Assembly: GCA_019307805.1 (NCBI GenBank)
Contig: JAFDIX010000144.1
Coordinates: forward strand, 1-7,104
Reading direction: 5' to 3'
Source of the DNA: Deltaproteobacteria bacterium
GTDB lineage: Bacteria > Desulfobacterota > DSM-4660 > Desulfatiglandales > HGW-15
Length of the DNA stretch: 7,104 bases
The notes under the pieces are model-generated. The model was not told the origin of the DNA. It saw only the letters and a program-made list of their open reading frames with translations, and ran no database searches. Shown piece by piece: positions 1 through 6,871 of the stretch. The first letter of the stretch is position 1. Every line of letters begins with the position of its first letter. Both the position numbers and the translations under genes were made by a program.

Positions 1-659
1 TGGTCCCATTTACCGTGGCGGACGATTTCCCCTTCGATCATGTATATGACCTCCTCGGCAATGTTCGTGGCATGATCGGCAATGCGTTCCAGGTGGCGGG
101 CCACCAAAAAAAGATTGATCATATAGCCGACACGTTTGGAATTGTCGAGAATGAGACCCTTGACCTGGTCATAAATTTCGCCATATTTGTCATCCACCGA
201 GTCATCCATGGCGAGTACCTGAGAGGCCAGGTCCAGATCCAGGTTCACCAAAGCGTCCAGGCTCATTTTGAGCATGGCTTGCGCCTCTTCCCCCATGACC
301 GAGTATTCAAAAGGGACATCCACCTTTTCCCTCTTGGCCATGTAGTGGACACATTGAGCAATATTTGCCGCTTCATCCCCGATCCTCTCCAGATCGTTAT
401 TGATTTTGATCACGGCGATCAGGAACCGGAGATCAACGGCAACGGGTTGGTGCAATGCCAGGATCTTCAGGCATTCTTCTTCCACCTCTACTTCGCTTTC
501 ATCGATCTCATAATCCATCTTGATGATTTTTTCTGCAACCGCCGCGTCTCGGCTTTCAATGGCCTTGAGAACCATCCTGACCCTTTCCTCCACAAGCGCG
601 CCGAGGGAAAGCACCCTCTTTTTCAGTTTCTCCAGTTCTCTGTGTAAATGCTTTGCCAT
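1..659 (-). CDS. phoU: PhoU, phosphate signalling regulator (3' end cut by window edge)
   Basis: PhoU is a cytoplasmic, peripheral all-helical protein that couples the state of the Pst transporter to PhoR and represses the Pho response when phosphate is plentiful. Translating the minus strand from the ATG at 659 gives 219 codons with no stop before the edge. Two PhoU repeats are visible, each with the family's metal-binding E-R-x-x-D motif: NDLERIGDEAANIA at residues 88-101 and HLERIADHATNIAEE at 189-203. The last visible residues (VIYMIEGEIVRHGKWD) match the usual PhoU C-terminus, so only a handful of codons should be missing. The start is set by an AGAGG Shine-Dalgarno 5 nt upstream (665-669), with an AGGAGG further up. 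The gene follows pstB by 17 nt and is the usual last gene of a pst operon. Recognition is from motifs and context; both agree. Confidence 0.96.
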   Translation of the reverse strand, partial: MAKHLHRELEKLKKRVLSLGALVEERVRMVLKAIESRDAAVAEKIIKMDYEIDESEVEVEEECLKILALHQPVAVDLRFLIAVIKINNDLERIGDEAANIAQCVHYMAKREKVDVPFEYSVMGEEAQAMLKMSLDALVNLDLDLASQVLAMDDSVDDKYGEIYDQVKGLILDNSKRVGYMINLFLVARHLERIADHATNIAEEVIYMIEGEIVRHGKWD

Positions 660-676
660 CCGTTCCTCTCCCTCCT

Positions 677-1438
677 CTATCCAAAACGTCCCGTGATGTA
701 GTCTTCTGTCTGCTGGACCCTGGGCCGCGTGAACAGGGTATCGGTTTCACCCATTTCGATAAGTTTTCCAAGGTAAAAAAAGGCGGTTACATCCGATACC
801 CGCGCCGCCTGCTGCATGTTGTGAGTGACGATGATGATGGTGTAGGTCTTTTTCAACTGGTGAATCAATTCCTCGATCTTCTGTGTGGCAATGGGATCCA
901 GGGCGGAGCAGGGTTCATCCATCAGGAGTACATCCGGCTCCACGGCCATGGCACGGGCAATGCACAGCCTCTGCTGCTGGCCCCCGGAAAGGCCGAGGGC
1001 GGATTCATTGAGCCGCTCTTTCACCTCTTCCCAGAGTGCGGCGCCTTTTAGGCTCTTCTCCACCTGTTCTGCGATGTAGGCCTTATCCTTGATTCCGTTG
1101 ACCCGAAGACCATAGGCAATATTTTCAAAGATACTCTTGGGAAAGGGATTGGGCTTTTGAAACACCATGCCGATGTGACGCCGAAGGGTCACCACATCCA
1201 CATGGGCATCATAGATGTTCCGACCATCCAGAAGCATCTCCCCCTCGACCCGACTGTAGGAGATGAGATCGTTCATCCTATTCATGCACCTTAACAGGGT
1301 GCTCTTCCCGCAACCTGACGGACCGATGAGTGCGGTGACGTAATTTGTCTGATAATCCATAGAGATATCGTGGAGGGCGTGAAAATCACCATAAAAAAAA
1401 TCCAGATGTTTTGCCGCTATTTTTAGTTTATTTTCCAT
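677..1438 (-). CDS. pstB: PstB, phosphate ABC transporter ATP-binding protein
   Basis: PstB is the cytoplasmic ATPase that powers high-affinity phosphate import through PstC and PstA. The 253-residue protein has the full ABC set: Walker A GPSGCGKST at 39-47, Q-loop Q94 in VFQKPNPFP, signature LSGGQ at 150-154, Walker B VLLMDE at 170-175, D-loop SALD at 178-181 and switch histidine H206. The segment VFQKPNPFPKSIFENIAYG is characteristic of PstB rather than of other ABC ATPases, and the length is normal for the family. I chose the ATG at 1438 because a GGAGG (1444-1448) lies 5 nt upstream. A GTG at 1441 would add one residue. The ATG overlaps the pstA stop as TGATG, so translation is probably coupled, and the Shine-Dalgarno sits inside the last pstA codons. 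Confidence 0.98.
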   Translation of the reverse strand: MENKLKIAAKHLDFFYGDFHALHDISMDYQTNYVTALIGPSGCGKSTLLRCMNRMNDLISYSRVEGEMLLDGRNIYDAHVDVVTLRRHIGMVFQKPNPFPKSIFENIAYGLRVNGIKDKAYIAEQVEKSLKGAALWEEVKERLNESALGLSGGQQQRLCIARAMAVEPDVLLMDEPCSALDPIATQKIEELIHQLKKTYTIIIVTHNMQQAARVSDVTAFFYLGKLIEMGETDTLFTRPRVQQTEDYITGRFG

Positions 1439-2388
1439 CACATCCTCCTTCTCAGGCGTGCCCTGTAGATGATGGCCACAAGGTTGAGTCCCAGCACCAG
1501 GACAATGAGCACGAGGGCCGTTCCGTACTGCAGGTGCCGGGTCGCCTCGATTTCGGTACCTGCCGTTGCAAGGACATAGATATGATAGGGCAGGGCCATG
1601 ATTTCATCAAAGATGCCCGTGGGCAAAGAAGGTGTAAAAAAAACAGCCGCTGTGAACATGATGGGCGCCGTCTCGCCTGCCGCCCGGCTGATACCCAGGA
1701 TGGCCCCTGTCAGAATTCCGGGTAATGCCGCCGGAAGTACCACCCGATAAATGGTTTGCCATTTTGTGGCCCCAAGGCCCAGGGAGGCCTCCCGGTATGT
1801 GTCCGGAACGGCCCTGAGGGCCTCCTCAGCGGAACCGATAATCACCGGGAGCGTGAGCGCGCCCAGGGTCAGGGCCCCGGCAAGGATACTCACTCCCATC
1901 TTCATATAGACCACAAAAAAGGCCAGACCAAAGAGGCCGAAAACCACCGAAGGAACCCCTGCCAGGTTGCTGATCCCGAGTCGAATGATTCGGAGGACAC
2001 GGCCCGGTCGGGCATATTCATGCAAATAGATGGCGGATGCAACCCCAATGGGAAGGGCCACAAGGATTGCCCCCAGGCTCAGACAAATGGTTCCCACGAT
2101 ACAGGGCAAAATCCCACCCTTTGTCATGGAATCCATTGGCGGCTGGGTGAGAAATGTCCAGTTAATGGCCCGCCAGCCCTTTGCCACGAGAAAATACAGA
2201 ATGATCAACAGGGCAATGCCGTTAATGGCCGCAGAGATCCGGAAGAGACTGAACATGAGCGTTTGAAATCGCCTTCGCCTCTCCTGGACCCCCGGATCCG
2301 GACGGTGGGTTTTTAGGGCCGCCCCCTCCGGGATTTGCTTCCGGGGTATGGAAACAGGTTTCATAGTCATTGTCTTTGTGCCTATCAT
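1438..2388 (-). CDS. pstA: PstA, phosphate ABC transporter permease
   Basis: PstA is one of two inner-membrane permeases that form the phosphate channel. The protein is 316 residues from the ATG at 2388. It has a basic cytoplasmic N-terminus (about 1-42), a first membrane helix at about 51-69 and a loop with NWTFLTQPP typical of PstA. Further helices are at about 95-122, 140-162, 165-187, 222-250 and 287-309. The EAA loop that contacts PstB is REASLGLGATKWQTIYRVVL, from residue 199. The start is uncertain. The frame is open upstream to a GTG at 2454 that overlaps the pstC stop (TAGTG), which would give 338 residues. That extension would have to read through a perfect hairpin and has no good Shine-Dalgarno. 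ATGs at 2388, 2370 and 2364 are all possible; those at 2388 and 2370 have weak AGG-type sites about 10 nt upstream. Family lengths near 300 favour the shorter forms. Confidence 0.94.
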   Translation of the reverse strand: MIGTKTMTMKPVSIPRKQIPEGAALKTHRPDPGVQERRRRFQTLMFSLFRISAAINGIALLIILYFLVAKGWRAINWTFLTQPPMDSMTKGGILPCIVGTICLSLGAILVALPIGVASAIYLHEYARPGRVLRIIRLGISNLAGVPSVVFGLFGLAFFVVYMKMGVSILAGALTLGALTLPVIIGSAEEALRAVPDTYREASLGLGATKWQTIYRVVLPAALPGILTGAILGISRAAGETAPIMFTAAVFFTPSLPTGIFDEIMALPYHIYVLATAGTEIEATRHLQYGTALVLIVLVLGLNLVAIIYRARLRRRM

Positions 2389-2423
2389 TTTGTTATGGCC
2401 TTTGGCTGACCGCTGACAGCACG

Positions 2424-2449
2424 CATCCGGAAATGCCGATTTCCGGATG
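2424..2449 (-). repeat. Perfect 11-bp inverted repeat between pstC and pstA
   Basis: On the minus strand CATCCGGAAAT, loop CGGC, ATTTCCGGATG is a perfect 11-bp stem with a 4-nt loop. It begins 5 nt after the pstC stop. It is flanked by a direct AGCAC on each side (plus strand 2419-2423 has the near-flanking copy, and 2450-2454 the other, offset by one base). No T-run follows, so it is not a normal terminator. It could stabilise the upstream mRNA or set the spacing for pstA translation. Confidence 0.8.
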
Positions 2450-2453
2450 AGCA

Positions 2454-3365
2454 CTAGAGCGTTGCCGCTCCCACCTGTCTGTATTTGTTTGATATATGGT
2501 CCGCCACAAGATTGAAAATCAGCGTAAAAACAAAGAGCACGATGCCTGTAGCAAACAGGGCATAATAATGATCGCCTCTGAATGGCGCCTCAGCCATTTC
2601 CGCGGCAATGCTTGCGGGCATGGGTCTGACCGGGTCAAAAATGGATGTCGGAATCATGGCAGCCCCTCCCGCCACCATGAGAACAACCATGGTCTCACCA
2701 ATGGCTCGGGACATGCCGAGTATGACGGCCGTGGATATTCCTGAGATGGACGCCGGAATGACCACGCGCCATATGGTCTCCCAGTGGGTTGCACCCAGGG
2801 CCAGGGAGGCCTCCTTGAGTTCGACGGAAACACTGAAGATGGCATCTTCCGAGATGCTGCAAATCGTTGGAACGGACATAAAGGCCAGCATGAGGGCGGC
2901 ATTGAAGAGATTGAGGCCCGTGGGGATATCCAGAATTTCCTGAAGAAAAGGCGCCACCACGACCATCCCGAAAAATCCGATGACCACGGAAGGAAGGGCC
3001 GCCAGCAACTCCACCACCGGTTTTACCCACTCCCGCACCCGTGCCGAAGCCACCTCCGCGAGGTACAGTGCCGTCATCACTCCCAGGGGAATGGAAATCA
3101 AAGAACCCACCGCGGTGACCGACAGGGAGGCGATGATGAGGGCGAATATACCGAACGCTGCAGGATCATCGGTGGGGTACCAGTAGTGTCCAAAAACAAA
3201 GTCTTTCACAGACACCTTGCCGAATATGGGAAACCCCTCCATAAAGAGGAAGGCCACGATGAGGGCCAGGGTGATAATGGAAGCGAGGGCCACCGCGAAA
3301 AAGATGATTTGAATCACCCGTTCCTTTCTTCGGCGAGTTGTTCCGGCCTTGGCTTTCGGTTCCAT
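2454..3365 (-). CDS. pstC: PstC, phosphate ABC transporter permease
   Basis: PstC is the second permease and pairs with PstA in the membrane. The 303-residue protein begins with a short basic tail (RRRKER at 11-16) and a membrane helix at about 18-41. A periplasmic stretch carrying FVFGHYWYPTDDPAAFGIF follows, and then further helices at about 74-101, 117-140, 155-173, 207-238 and 267-289. The EAA loop KEASLALGATHWETIWRVVI starts at residue 184. The segment ELLAALPSVVIGFFGMVVV is typical of PstC. The ATG at 3365 is the only sensible start; the ribosome site is weak (a GAGCG/GGGA region rather than a clear AGGAGG). A 92-bp gap with hairpins separates it from pstS. The TAG at 2456-2454 is followed 5 nt later by a strong hairpin. 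Confidence 0.97.
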   Translation of the reverse strand: MEPKAKAGTTRRRKERVIQIIFFAVALASIITLALIVAFLFMEGFPIFGKVSVKDFVFGHYWYPTDDPAAFGIFALIIASLSVTAVGSLISIPLGVMTALYLAEVASARVREWVKPVVELLAALPSVVIGFFGMVVVAPFLQEILDIPTGLNLFNAALMLAFMSVPTICSISEDAIFSVSVELKEASLALGATHWETIWRVVIPASISGISTAVILGMSRAIGETMVVLMVAGGAAMIPTSIFDPVRPMPASIAAEMAEAPFRGDHYYALFATGIVLFVFTLIFNLVADHISNKYRQVGAATL

Positions 3366-3389
3366 TTCCCGTCGCTCTTATTATTAAGG

Positions 3390-3429
3390 CTCTTGAAAAG
3401 AGATGCCGCCCCTTGCCCTTTAAGAGGCG
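3390..3429 (-). other. Two adjacent hairpins in the pstS-pstC gap
   Basis: The 92-bp gap (3366-3457) holds two potential RNA hairpins on the transcribed strand. The first is CGCCTCTT (3429-3422), a 7-nt loop, then AAGGGGCG (3414-3407): an 8-bp stem with one G-U pair. The second is CTCTT-TTC-AAGAG (3402-3390), a 5-bp stem. No T-run follows, so they are not standard terminators. Placed just after pstS, they could protect the pstS message from 3' decay or cause partial termination, giving more PstS than permease. That role is inferred from position. Confidence 0.5.
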
Positions 3430-3457
3430 TCATCCATCACCTGTCTGTTATTCGTTC

Positions 3458-4276
3458 CTAATACAAGGGAACGTAACCTGCACTGCCAACGAGTTTCTGC
3501 CCCTTTTGGGGGTCCAGCACGAAGTTGATGAAATTGAGGGTCTCCCCCTTGGGCCATCCGGCGGTGAACATGAAAAGGGGCCGACTTATCGGAAAAGTCC
3601 CGTCCAGGGTCGTTTCCTTGGATCCCTCGACATTGTTCACCATGAGTGCCTTCACGTTCGAGTTCATATACCCGAGTCCGATATAGCCGATGGCGTTTTT
3701 ATTATTCCCAACCGCCTGGGCCACCGCTCCGTTGGAGGCCTGCAGGAGCGCTCCCGGAAAGACACGTTTCTTCTTCAATACCTTTTTGGCCCATACTTCG
3801 TATGTCCCGGAAGAGGTATCCCTGGAGATGACCACGATGATTCTGTCCGGCCCTCCAATGTCTCTCCAGTTCTTTATCTTTCCCATGTAGATATCCCTGA
3901 GCTGGGCCATGGTGATATTTGTCATGGTATTGCTGGGATGGACCACCGGGACAATACAGTCATAGGCCACGGCAAAGGGGACCGGATATTGCCCATTCTG
4001 TATTGCCCGCTTGACTTCCTTGTCTTTGATAAAGCGGGAGCTGTCTGCAATATCCGTGGAACCGTCGATAAGGGCCTTGATCCCATTCCCGGATCCGCCA
4101 CCGGATATGGTTATCTTTACATCCGGATTCTGTTTCATGTAGGCCTCTGCCGTCTTCTGTGCAATGGGAAGGACCGTGGTAGATCCCTTGATCACGATCT
4201 TGCCCGCCCAAGCACCATTGACAGCAAAAAAGAGTGCGAAAAGGGCTGCCAATACTGAAAAAATCCTTGATTTCAT
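3458..4276 (-). CDS. pstS: PstS, periplasmic phosphate-binding protein
   Basis: PstS binds inorganic phosphate in the periplasm and delivers it to PstCA. The ATG at 4276 gives 272 residues with a clean signal peptide: MKSR, a hydrophobic core (IFSVLAALFALFFAVNG) and a probable cleavage after AWA at residue 24. There is no lipobox cysteine, so it should be soluble and periplasmic. Binding motifs are visible: GSTTVLP near the mature N-terminus, SGGGSGNGIKALIDGSTDIA followed by DSSR, and SRDTSSGTYEVW in the middle. It ends in GYVPLY. At 272 residues it belongs to the short PstS class; Escherichia coli PstS is about 346. An upstream ATG at 4330 would add 18 residues lacking signal-peptide character and would start ahead of the predicted transcription start, so I rejected it. 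A perfect AGGAGGAG lies 5 nt before the chosen start, and PhoB-like sites lie upstream. Confidence 0.97.
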   Translation of the reverse strand: MKSRIFSVLAALFALFFAVNGAWAGKIVIKGSTTVLPIAQKTAEAYMKQNPDVKITISGGGSGNGIKALIDGSTDIADSSRFIKDKEVKRAIQNGQYPVPFAVAYDCIVPVVHPSNTMTNITMAQLRDIYMGKIKNWRDIGGPDRIIVVISRDTSSGTYEVWAKKVLKKKRVFPGALLQASNGAVAQAVGNNKNAIGYIGLGYMNSNVKALMVNNVEGSKETTLDGTFPISRPLFMFTAGWPKGETLNFINFVLDPQKGQKLVGSAGYVPLY

Positions 4277-4281
4277 TGTGT

Positions 4282-4289
4282 CTCCTCCT
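4282..4289 (-). promoter_or_regulatory. Strong ribosome binding site of pstS
   Basis: AGGAGGAG on the minus strand, 5 nt before the ATG at 4276. It decides the pstS start against the upstream in-frame ATG at 4330. It is among the strongest Shine-Dalgarno sequences in the window, fitting the need for many PstS copies per transporter. Confidence 0.85.
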
Positions 4290-4321
4290 GATTTGCTGAC
4301 TATTATTGTGATCCATGGTGG

Positions 4322-4327
4322 AATATG
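4322..4327 (-). promoter_or_regulatory. Putative -10 element of the pstS promoter
   Basis: CATATT on the minus strand matches TATAAT at 4 of 6 positions and lies exactly 10 bp downstream of the last PhoB half-site. No good -35 hexamer is present, as is usual in PhoB-dependent promoters. Transcription would start near 4315, giving a leader of about 39 nt before the pstS ATG. Confidence 0.5.
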
Positions 4328-4337
4328 CATCCCATAG

Positions 4338-4377
4338 GTTAGATTCCGGTTAGGGAAATATGAGATTTTGATGAAAT
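4338..4377 (-). promoter_or_regulatory. PhoB operator: four half-sites at 11-bp spacing
   Basis: Read on the minus strand, four 7-bp units occur in exact 11-bp register: ATTTCAT (4377-4371), ATCTCAT (4366-4360), CCCTAAC (4355-4349) and ATCTAAC (4344-4338). The known PhoB box is a direct repeat of CTGTCAT-like 7-mers separated by 4 AT-rich bases, which is the same geometry. The first two units keep TCAT at the right place; the last two share CTAAC. The array ends 10 bp before a -10-like hexamer, as expected when PhoB replaces a -35 element. Binding by PhoB is inferred from geometry, position and the PhoB gene next door. Confidence 0.75.
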
Positions 4378-4390
4378 AAATAGAAGAATG

Positions 4391-4405
4391 CCGGCCTATT
4401 GCCGG
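4391..4405 (-). terminator. Weak hairpin at the phoR stop, possible terminator
   Basis: On the minus strand CCGGC, loop AATAG, GCCGG forms a 5-bp GC-only stem that includes the phoR stop codon. The downstream sequence (CATTCTTCTATTTATTT) is pyrimidine-rich but has no clean T-run. It may reduce read-through from phoBR into pstS, or it may be chance. Confidence is low because the stem is short. Confidence 0.25.
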
Positions 4406-6177
4406 GGAGATGGGAGGTGGATGCTGAAGGTGCTTCCATGACCGGGCACACTGTCTACGGCGACACGGCCCCGGTGTACTTGAACAATATGCTTGACGAT
4501 GGCGAGCCCCAATCCGGTTCCGCCGAGCTTTCTGCTCCTTGCCTTATCTACCCGGTAAAAGCGCTCGAAGAGACGTGAAAGGTGCTGTTTTTCAATACCC
4601 ATGCCCTGGTCACGCACATCTATAAGTATGTCCTGATCGTTTTGTTTGGCACTGACCCTGATTTCACTGTCCACATGGCTATATTTGATGGCATTGTCAA
4701 GAAGGTTTACGATTGCCTGTTCAAGAAGCGTGGCATTGATCTCTGCACTGAGATCTTCACTGCAGGACAGGGAGATTGCCACATTCTTCCGCTTCGCCTT
4801 TGGTTGACAGACCTGAATGGCTGACACAAGGACATCGCGAATGGGATGATTCGCCAGGAGAATCTCTTCCTTTTCCTCTTCCTGCTCTATTCTGGACAAA
4901 CTCAGGAGATCTTCGATAATGGCTTCCAATCGATCCACATGTCTGTCAATGATCCCCAGGAATCGCTTAGCGTCCTCAGGGTTTTGCATGGCGCCATCCC
5001 CCAGGGTCTCGACAAAGCCTTTAATGGCCGTGACAGGGGTCTTTATTTCATGGGAGACATTGGCCACAAAATCCTTACGAATATTTTCCAGCCTTCGAAG
5101 CCGCGTCACATCCTCCAGAACAATGAGCGTGCCTTCTCTGTGCTCTCCTGCGCCCCTGAGGGGGGTTCCATGGGCACCGAGAATGCGTTCACCATCCGAG
5201 AAAAGCGCGATATCCTGCTCTACCCTGACTTCACTGGAAAGGGCCTTTCCGACGAACCGCTGAAGATCCGTGTTGCGCACCACCTCCTGGATAGTGCGGC
5301 CCACTGCGGCATCCGGCGAACATCCGAAAAACCGGGCAGCAGCGTGATTCATATTCATGATCTTTTCATCCATGTCCACCGCCAGGACCCCTTCCACCAT
5401 GCTGGAAAGGACGGCCTCCAATTCATTCCTCTGGGCCGTAATGGTATGAATCCGCTCCTGCAGCTCTCCCGCCATCTGGTTGAGGGTCTCCGACAGGCTG
5501 CCTATTTCCGTAAGATTGGAAACGGGAACCCTGCAGTCCAGTTCACCCCTGGCAAAGCACTGGGCACTCTTCTCAATTTCCTTAATGGGCCCTGCAATCC
5601 GGCGTGCCGCCAGAAAGCTGAGAATCGCCCCGAATATGGCGATGACCAGGGCGCTGAAAGCGATCCTGAGCCTTACCTCTCTGAGCGCAATATCAATGGT
5701 CTCCACGCCTATGGCGGTGCGAATATATCCGACAAGCCGTCCTTCCCTCTTTACAGGTACTGCCACATACATCATCTTTCTGTTGAGGGTGCGGCTGTGA
5801 CGGGTGGAGGAACCCACTGCCCGGGTGCGGGCGCCGACAATTTCAGGCCGGTCCATGTGGTTGTCCATGCTGCGGGGGGCCTCCATGGAATCACCCACCA
5901 CCCTGCCGGAACTGAGAATCACGGTAATCCTTGTGGAGGCGGCCTCTCCGGCCCGTTTGCAGAGCTGGTCGATCTTGTTTTCGTCAACCGGAGAGAAATA
6001 TGTGACTGCCTGCCTTTCAAAGAGACGGGCCCGGGCCTTGAGATCGGAAGCGGTTTGTTGGAGGAAAAACTCTTTTAGGGACGTGGATGCATACCATGTG
6101 ACGGCCACCACCGAGACCAGTATGATCAGTGCGAAGGAAGGGAAAAGGTGCCAGAGTAAAGGTCTTTTATTGGCCAT
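4396..6177 (-). CDS. phoR: PhoR, phosphate-regulon sensor histidine kinase
   Basis: PhoR is the membrane kinase and phosphatase partner of PhoB. The 593-residue order is: membrane helix at about 9-30, extracytoplasmic region at about 31-171, second helix at about 172-191, HAMP at about 191-245 and PAS at about 250-355. The catalytic core follows. The DHp helix has H376 in FVANVSHEIKTP. The ATPase domain has an N-box with N491 and N495 (NLLDN), G1 D523-QGMG, an F-box LFERFYRVD at 536-544 and G2 GGTGLG at 552-557. All catalytic residues are intact. The 140-residue outer region is absent from Escherichia coli PhoR (431 residues) but resembles the longer Bacillus-type PhoR. The start ATG lies 3 nt after the phoB stop, with AAGGA (6185-6189) 7 nt upstream inside phoB, so the two are surely co-transcribed. 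Its specificity for PhoB is inferred from context. Confidence 0.95.
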   Translation of the reverse strand: MANKRPLLWHLFPSFALIILVSVVAVTWYASTSLKEFFLQQTASDLKARARLFERQAVTYFSPVDENKIDQLCKRAGEAASTRITVILSSGRVVGDSMEAPRSMDNHMDRPEIVGARTRAVGSSTRHSRTLNRKMMYVAVPVKREGRLVGYIRTAIGVETIDIALREVRLRIAFSALVIAIFGAILSFLAARRIAGPIKEIEKSAQCFARGELDCRVPVSNLTEIGSLSETLNQMAGELQERIHTITAQRNELEAVLSSMVEGVLAVDMDEKIMNMNHAAARFFGCSPDAAVGRTIQEVVRNTDLQRFVGKALSSEVRVEQDIALFSDGERILGAHGTPLRGAGEHREGTLIVLEDVTRLRRLENIRKDFVANVSHEIKTPVTAIKGFVETLGDGAMQNPEDAKRFLGIIDRHVDRLEAIIEDLLSLSRIEQEEEKEEILLANHPIRDVLVSAIQVCQPKAKRKNVAISLSCSEDLSAEINATLLEQAIVNLLDNAIKYSHVDSEIRVSAKQNDQDILIDVRDQGMGIEKQHLSRLFERFYRVDKARSRKLGGTGLGLAIVKHIVQVHRGRVAVDSVPGHGSTFSIHLPSPRQ

Positions 6178-6180
6178 GGG

Positions 6181-6867
6181 TTATTCCTTGAACCGATACC
6201 CGACGCCTCGCACCGTTTCGATGGTTTTGCCGGCCTTTCCCAGTTTTTTTCGGAGCCCCACGATCTGAACATCCACGGAACGATCGGTAACAAAATAGTC
6301 GTCTCCCCGGACCGCATCCACGATCTGGGTCCTGGTAAAGACCCAGCCCGGTCTTGCGGCGAGATATCGGAGGATCCCAAACTCCGTATAGGTCAGCTGG
6401 ACCGGCTGCCCCTGGACCGTGACCTCGTGTCTTCCCGGATGAATGACAATATCATGTATTTGCAGGACCGAGGATTCATCCCGCGCATCCTTTCCCTCTC
6501 TTCGAAGTACCGCCTTCACCCTGGCCGCCAAAATCCTCGGGCTGAAGGGCTTTGTGATATAATCATCGGCACCCAGTTCAAGACCCGTTACAATATCAGC
6601 CTCCTCTCCCTTGGCAGTGAGCATGATGATGGGAAGGTTTTTTGTGTCGGGGTCATTTTTGAGGCGTCTGGCCACTTCCAGTCCATCGATCCCCGGAAGC
6701 ATCAGGTCAAGAATAATAAGGTCCGGCATTTCCTTGGGCACTGCCTGGAGGGCGGCTTCTCCGGTTGCTGCACTGACGACCCGATAGCCTTCCCTGGTGA
6801 GGTTGAAGGTGAGCAGTTCCAGGATGTCTTCTTCATCATCCACTGCGAGGATCTTTTTCATTGCCAT
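6181..6867 (-). CDS. phoB: PhoB, phosphate-regulon response regulator
   Basis: PhoB is an OmpR-family DNA-binding response regulator that, when phosphorylated, activates phosphate-starvation genes. The 228-residue protein has a receiver domain (about 4-120) with acidic pocket D10-D11, phospho-acceptor D54 in LDLMLPGIDG, T84 and K106 in TKPF. A winged-helix domain (about 130-226) carries LTYTEFGILRYLAARPG, the recognition-helix region DRSVDVQIVGLRKKLG and a final RGVGYRF. The length equals that of known PhoB proteins (about 229). The ATG at 6867 is chosen; an ATG at 6861 would give MKKILAVDD and is almost as plausible, since neither has an ideal Shine-Dalgarno (a GAGAGAG lies upstream). The gene starts 4 nt after the birA stop. 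The 4-nt gap leaves no room for its own promoter there. PhoR follows directly. Confidence 0.96.
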   Translation of the reverse strand: MAMKKILAVDDEEDILELLTFNLTREGYRVVSAATGEAALQAVPKEMPDLIILDLMLPGIDGLEVARRLKNDPDTKNLPIIMLTAKGEEADIVTGLELGADDYITKPFSPRILAARVKAVLRREGKDARDESSVLQIHDIVIHPGRHEVTVQGQPVQLTYTEFGILRYLAARPGWVFTRTQIVDAVRGDDYFVTDRSVDVQIVGLRKKLGKAGKTIETVRGVGYRFKE

Positions 6868-6871
6868 GAAC

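Noticed and set aside
2407..2420. Short tandem CTGAC copies and a CTGTCAG on the minus strand near the pstC-pstA hairpin, looking like a PhoB half-site
   Set aside because: There is no second unit at 11 bp with the right sequence and no -10 at the expected spacing, so I take it as chance.
1780..2814. Identical 13-bp CAGGGAGGCCTCC at 1780-1792 and 2802-2814, a possible repeat
   Set aside because: Both copies encode the EASL part of the EAA loop in the homologous permeases PstA and PstC. Shared protein motif and codon choice explain it.
4277..4330. Longer pstS from the ATG at 4330 (18 extra residues)
   Set aside because: It would put non-hydrophobic residues before a good signal peptide, would skip a perfect AGGAGGAG 5 nt before 4276, and would start upstream of the predicted transcription start.
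4846..6078. A 410-codon open frame on the plus strand opposite phoR, plus similar long frames opposite phoU (15-647), pstB (653-1051), pstA (1756-2316), pstC (2784-3461), pstS (3338-4258) and phoB (6427-6900)
   Set aside because: All are aligned codon-to-codon with the real genes. In that frame an antisense stop needs a sense TTA, CTA or TCA codon, which these genes rarely use, so the frames stay open by codon bias. None shows a recognisable domain.
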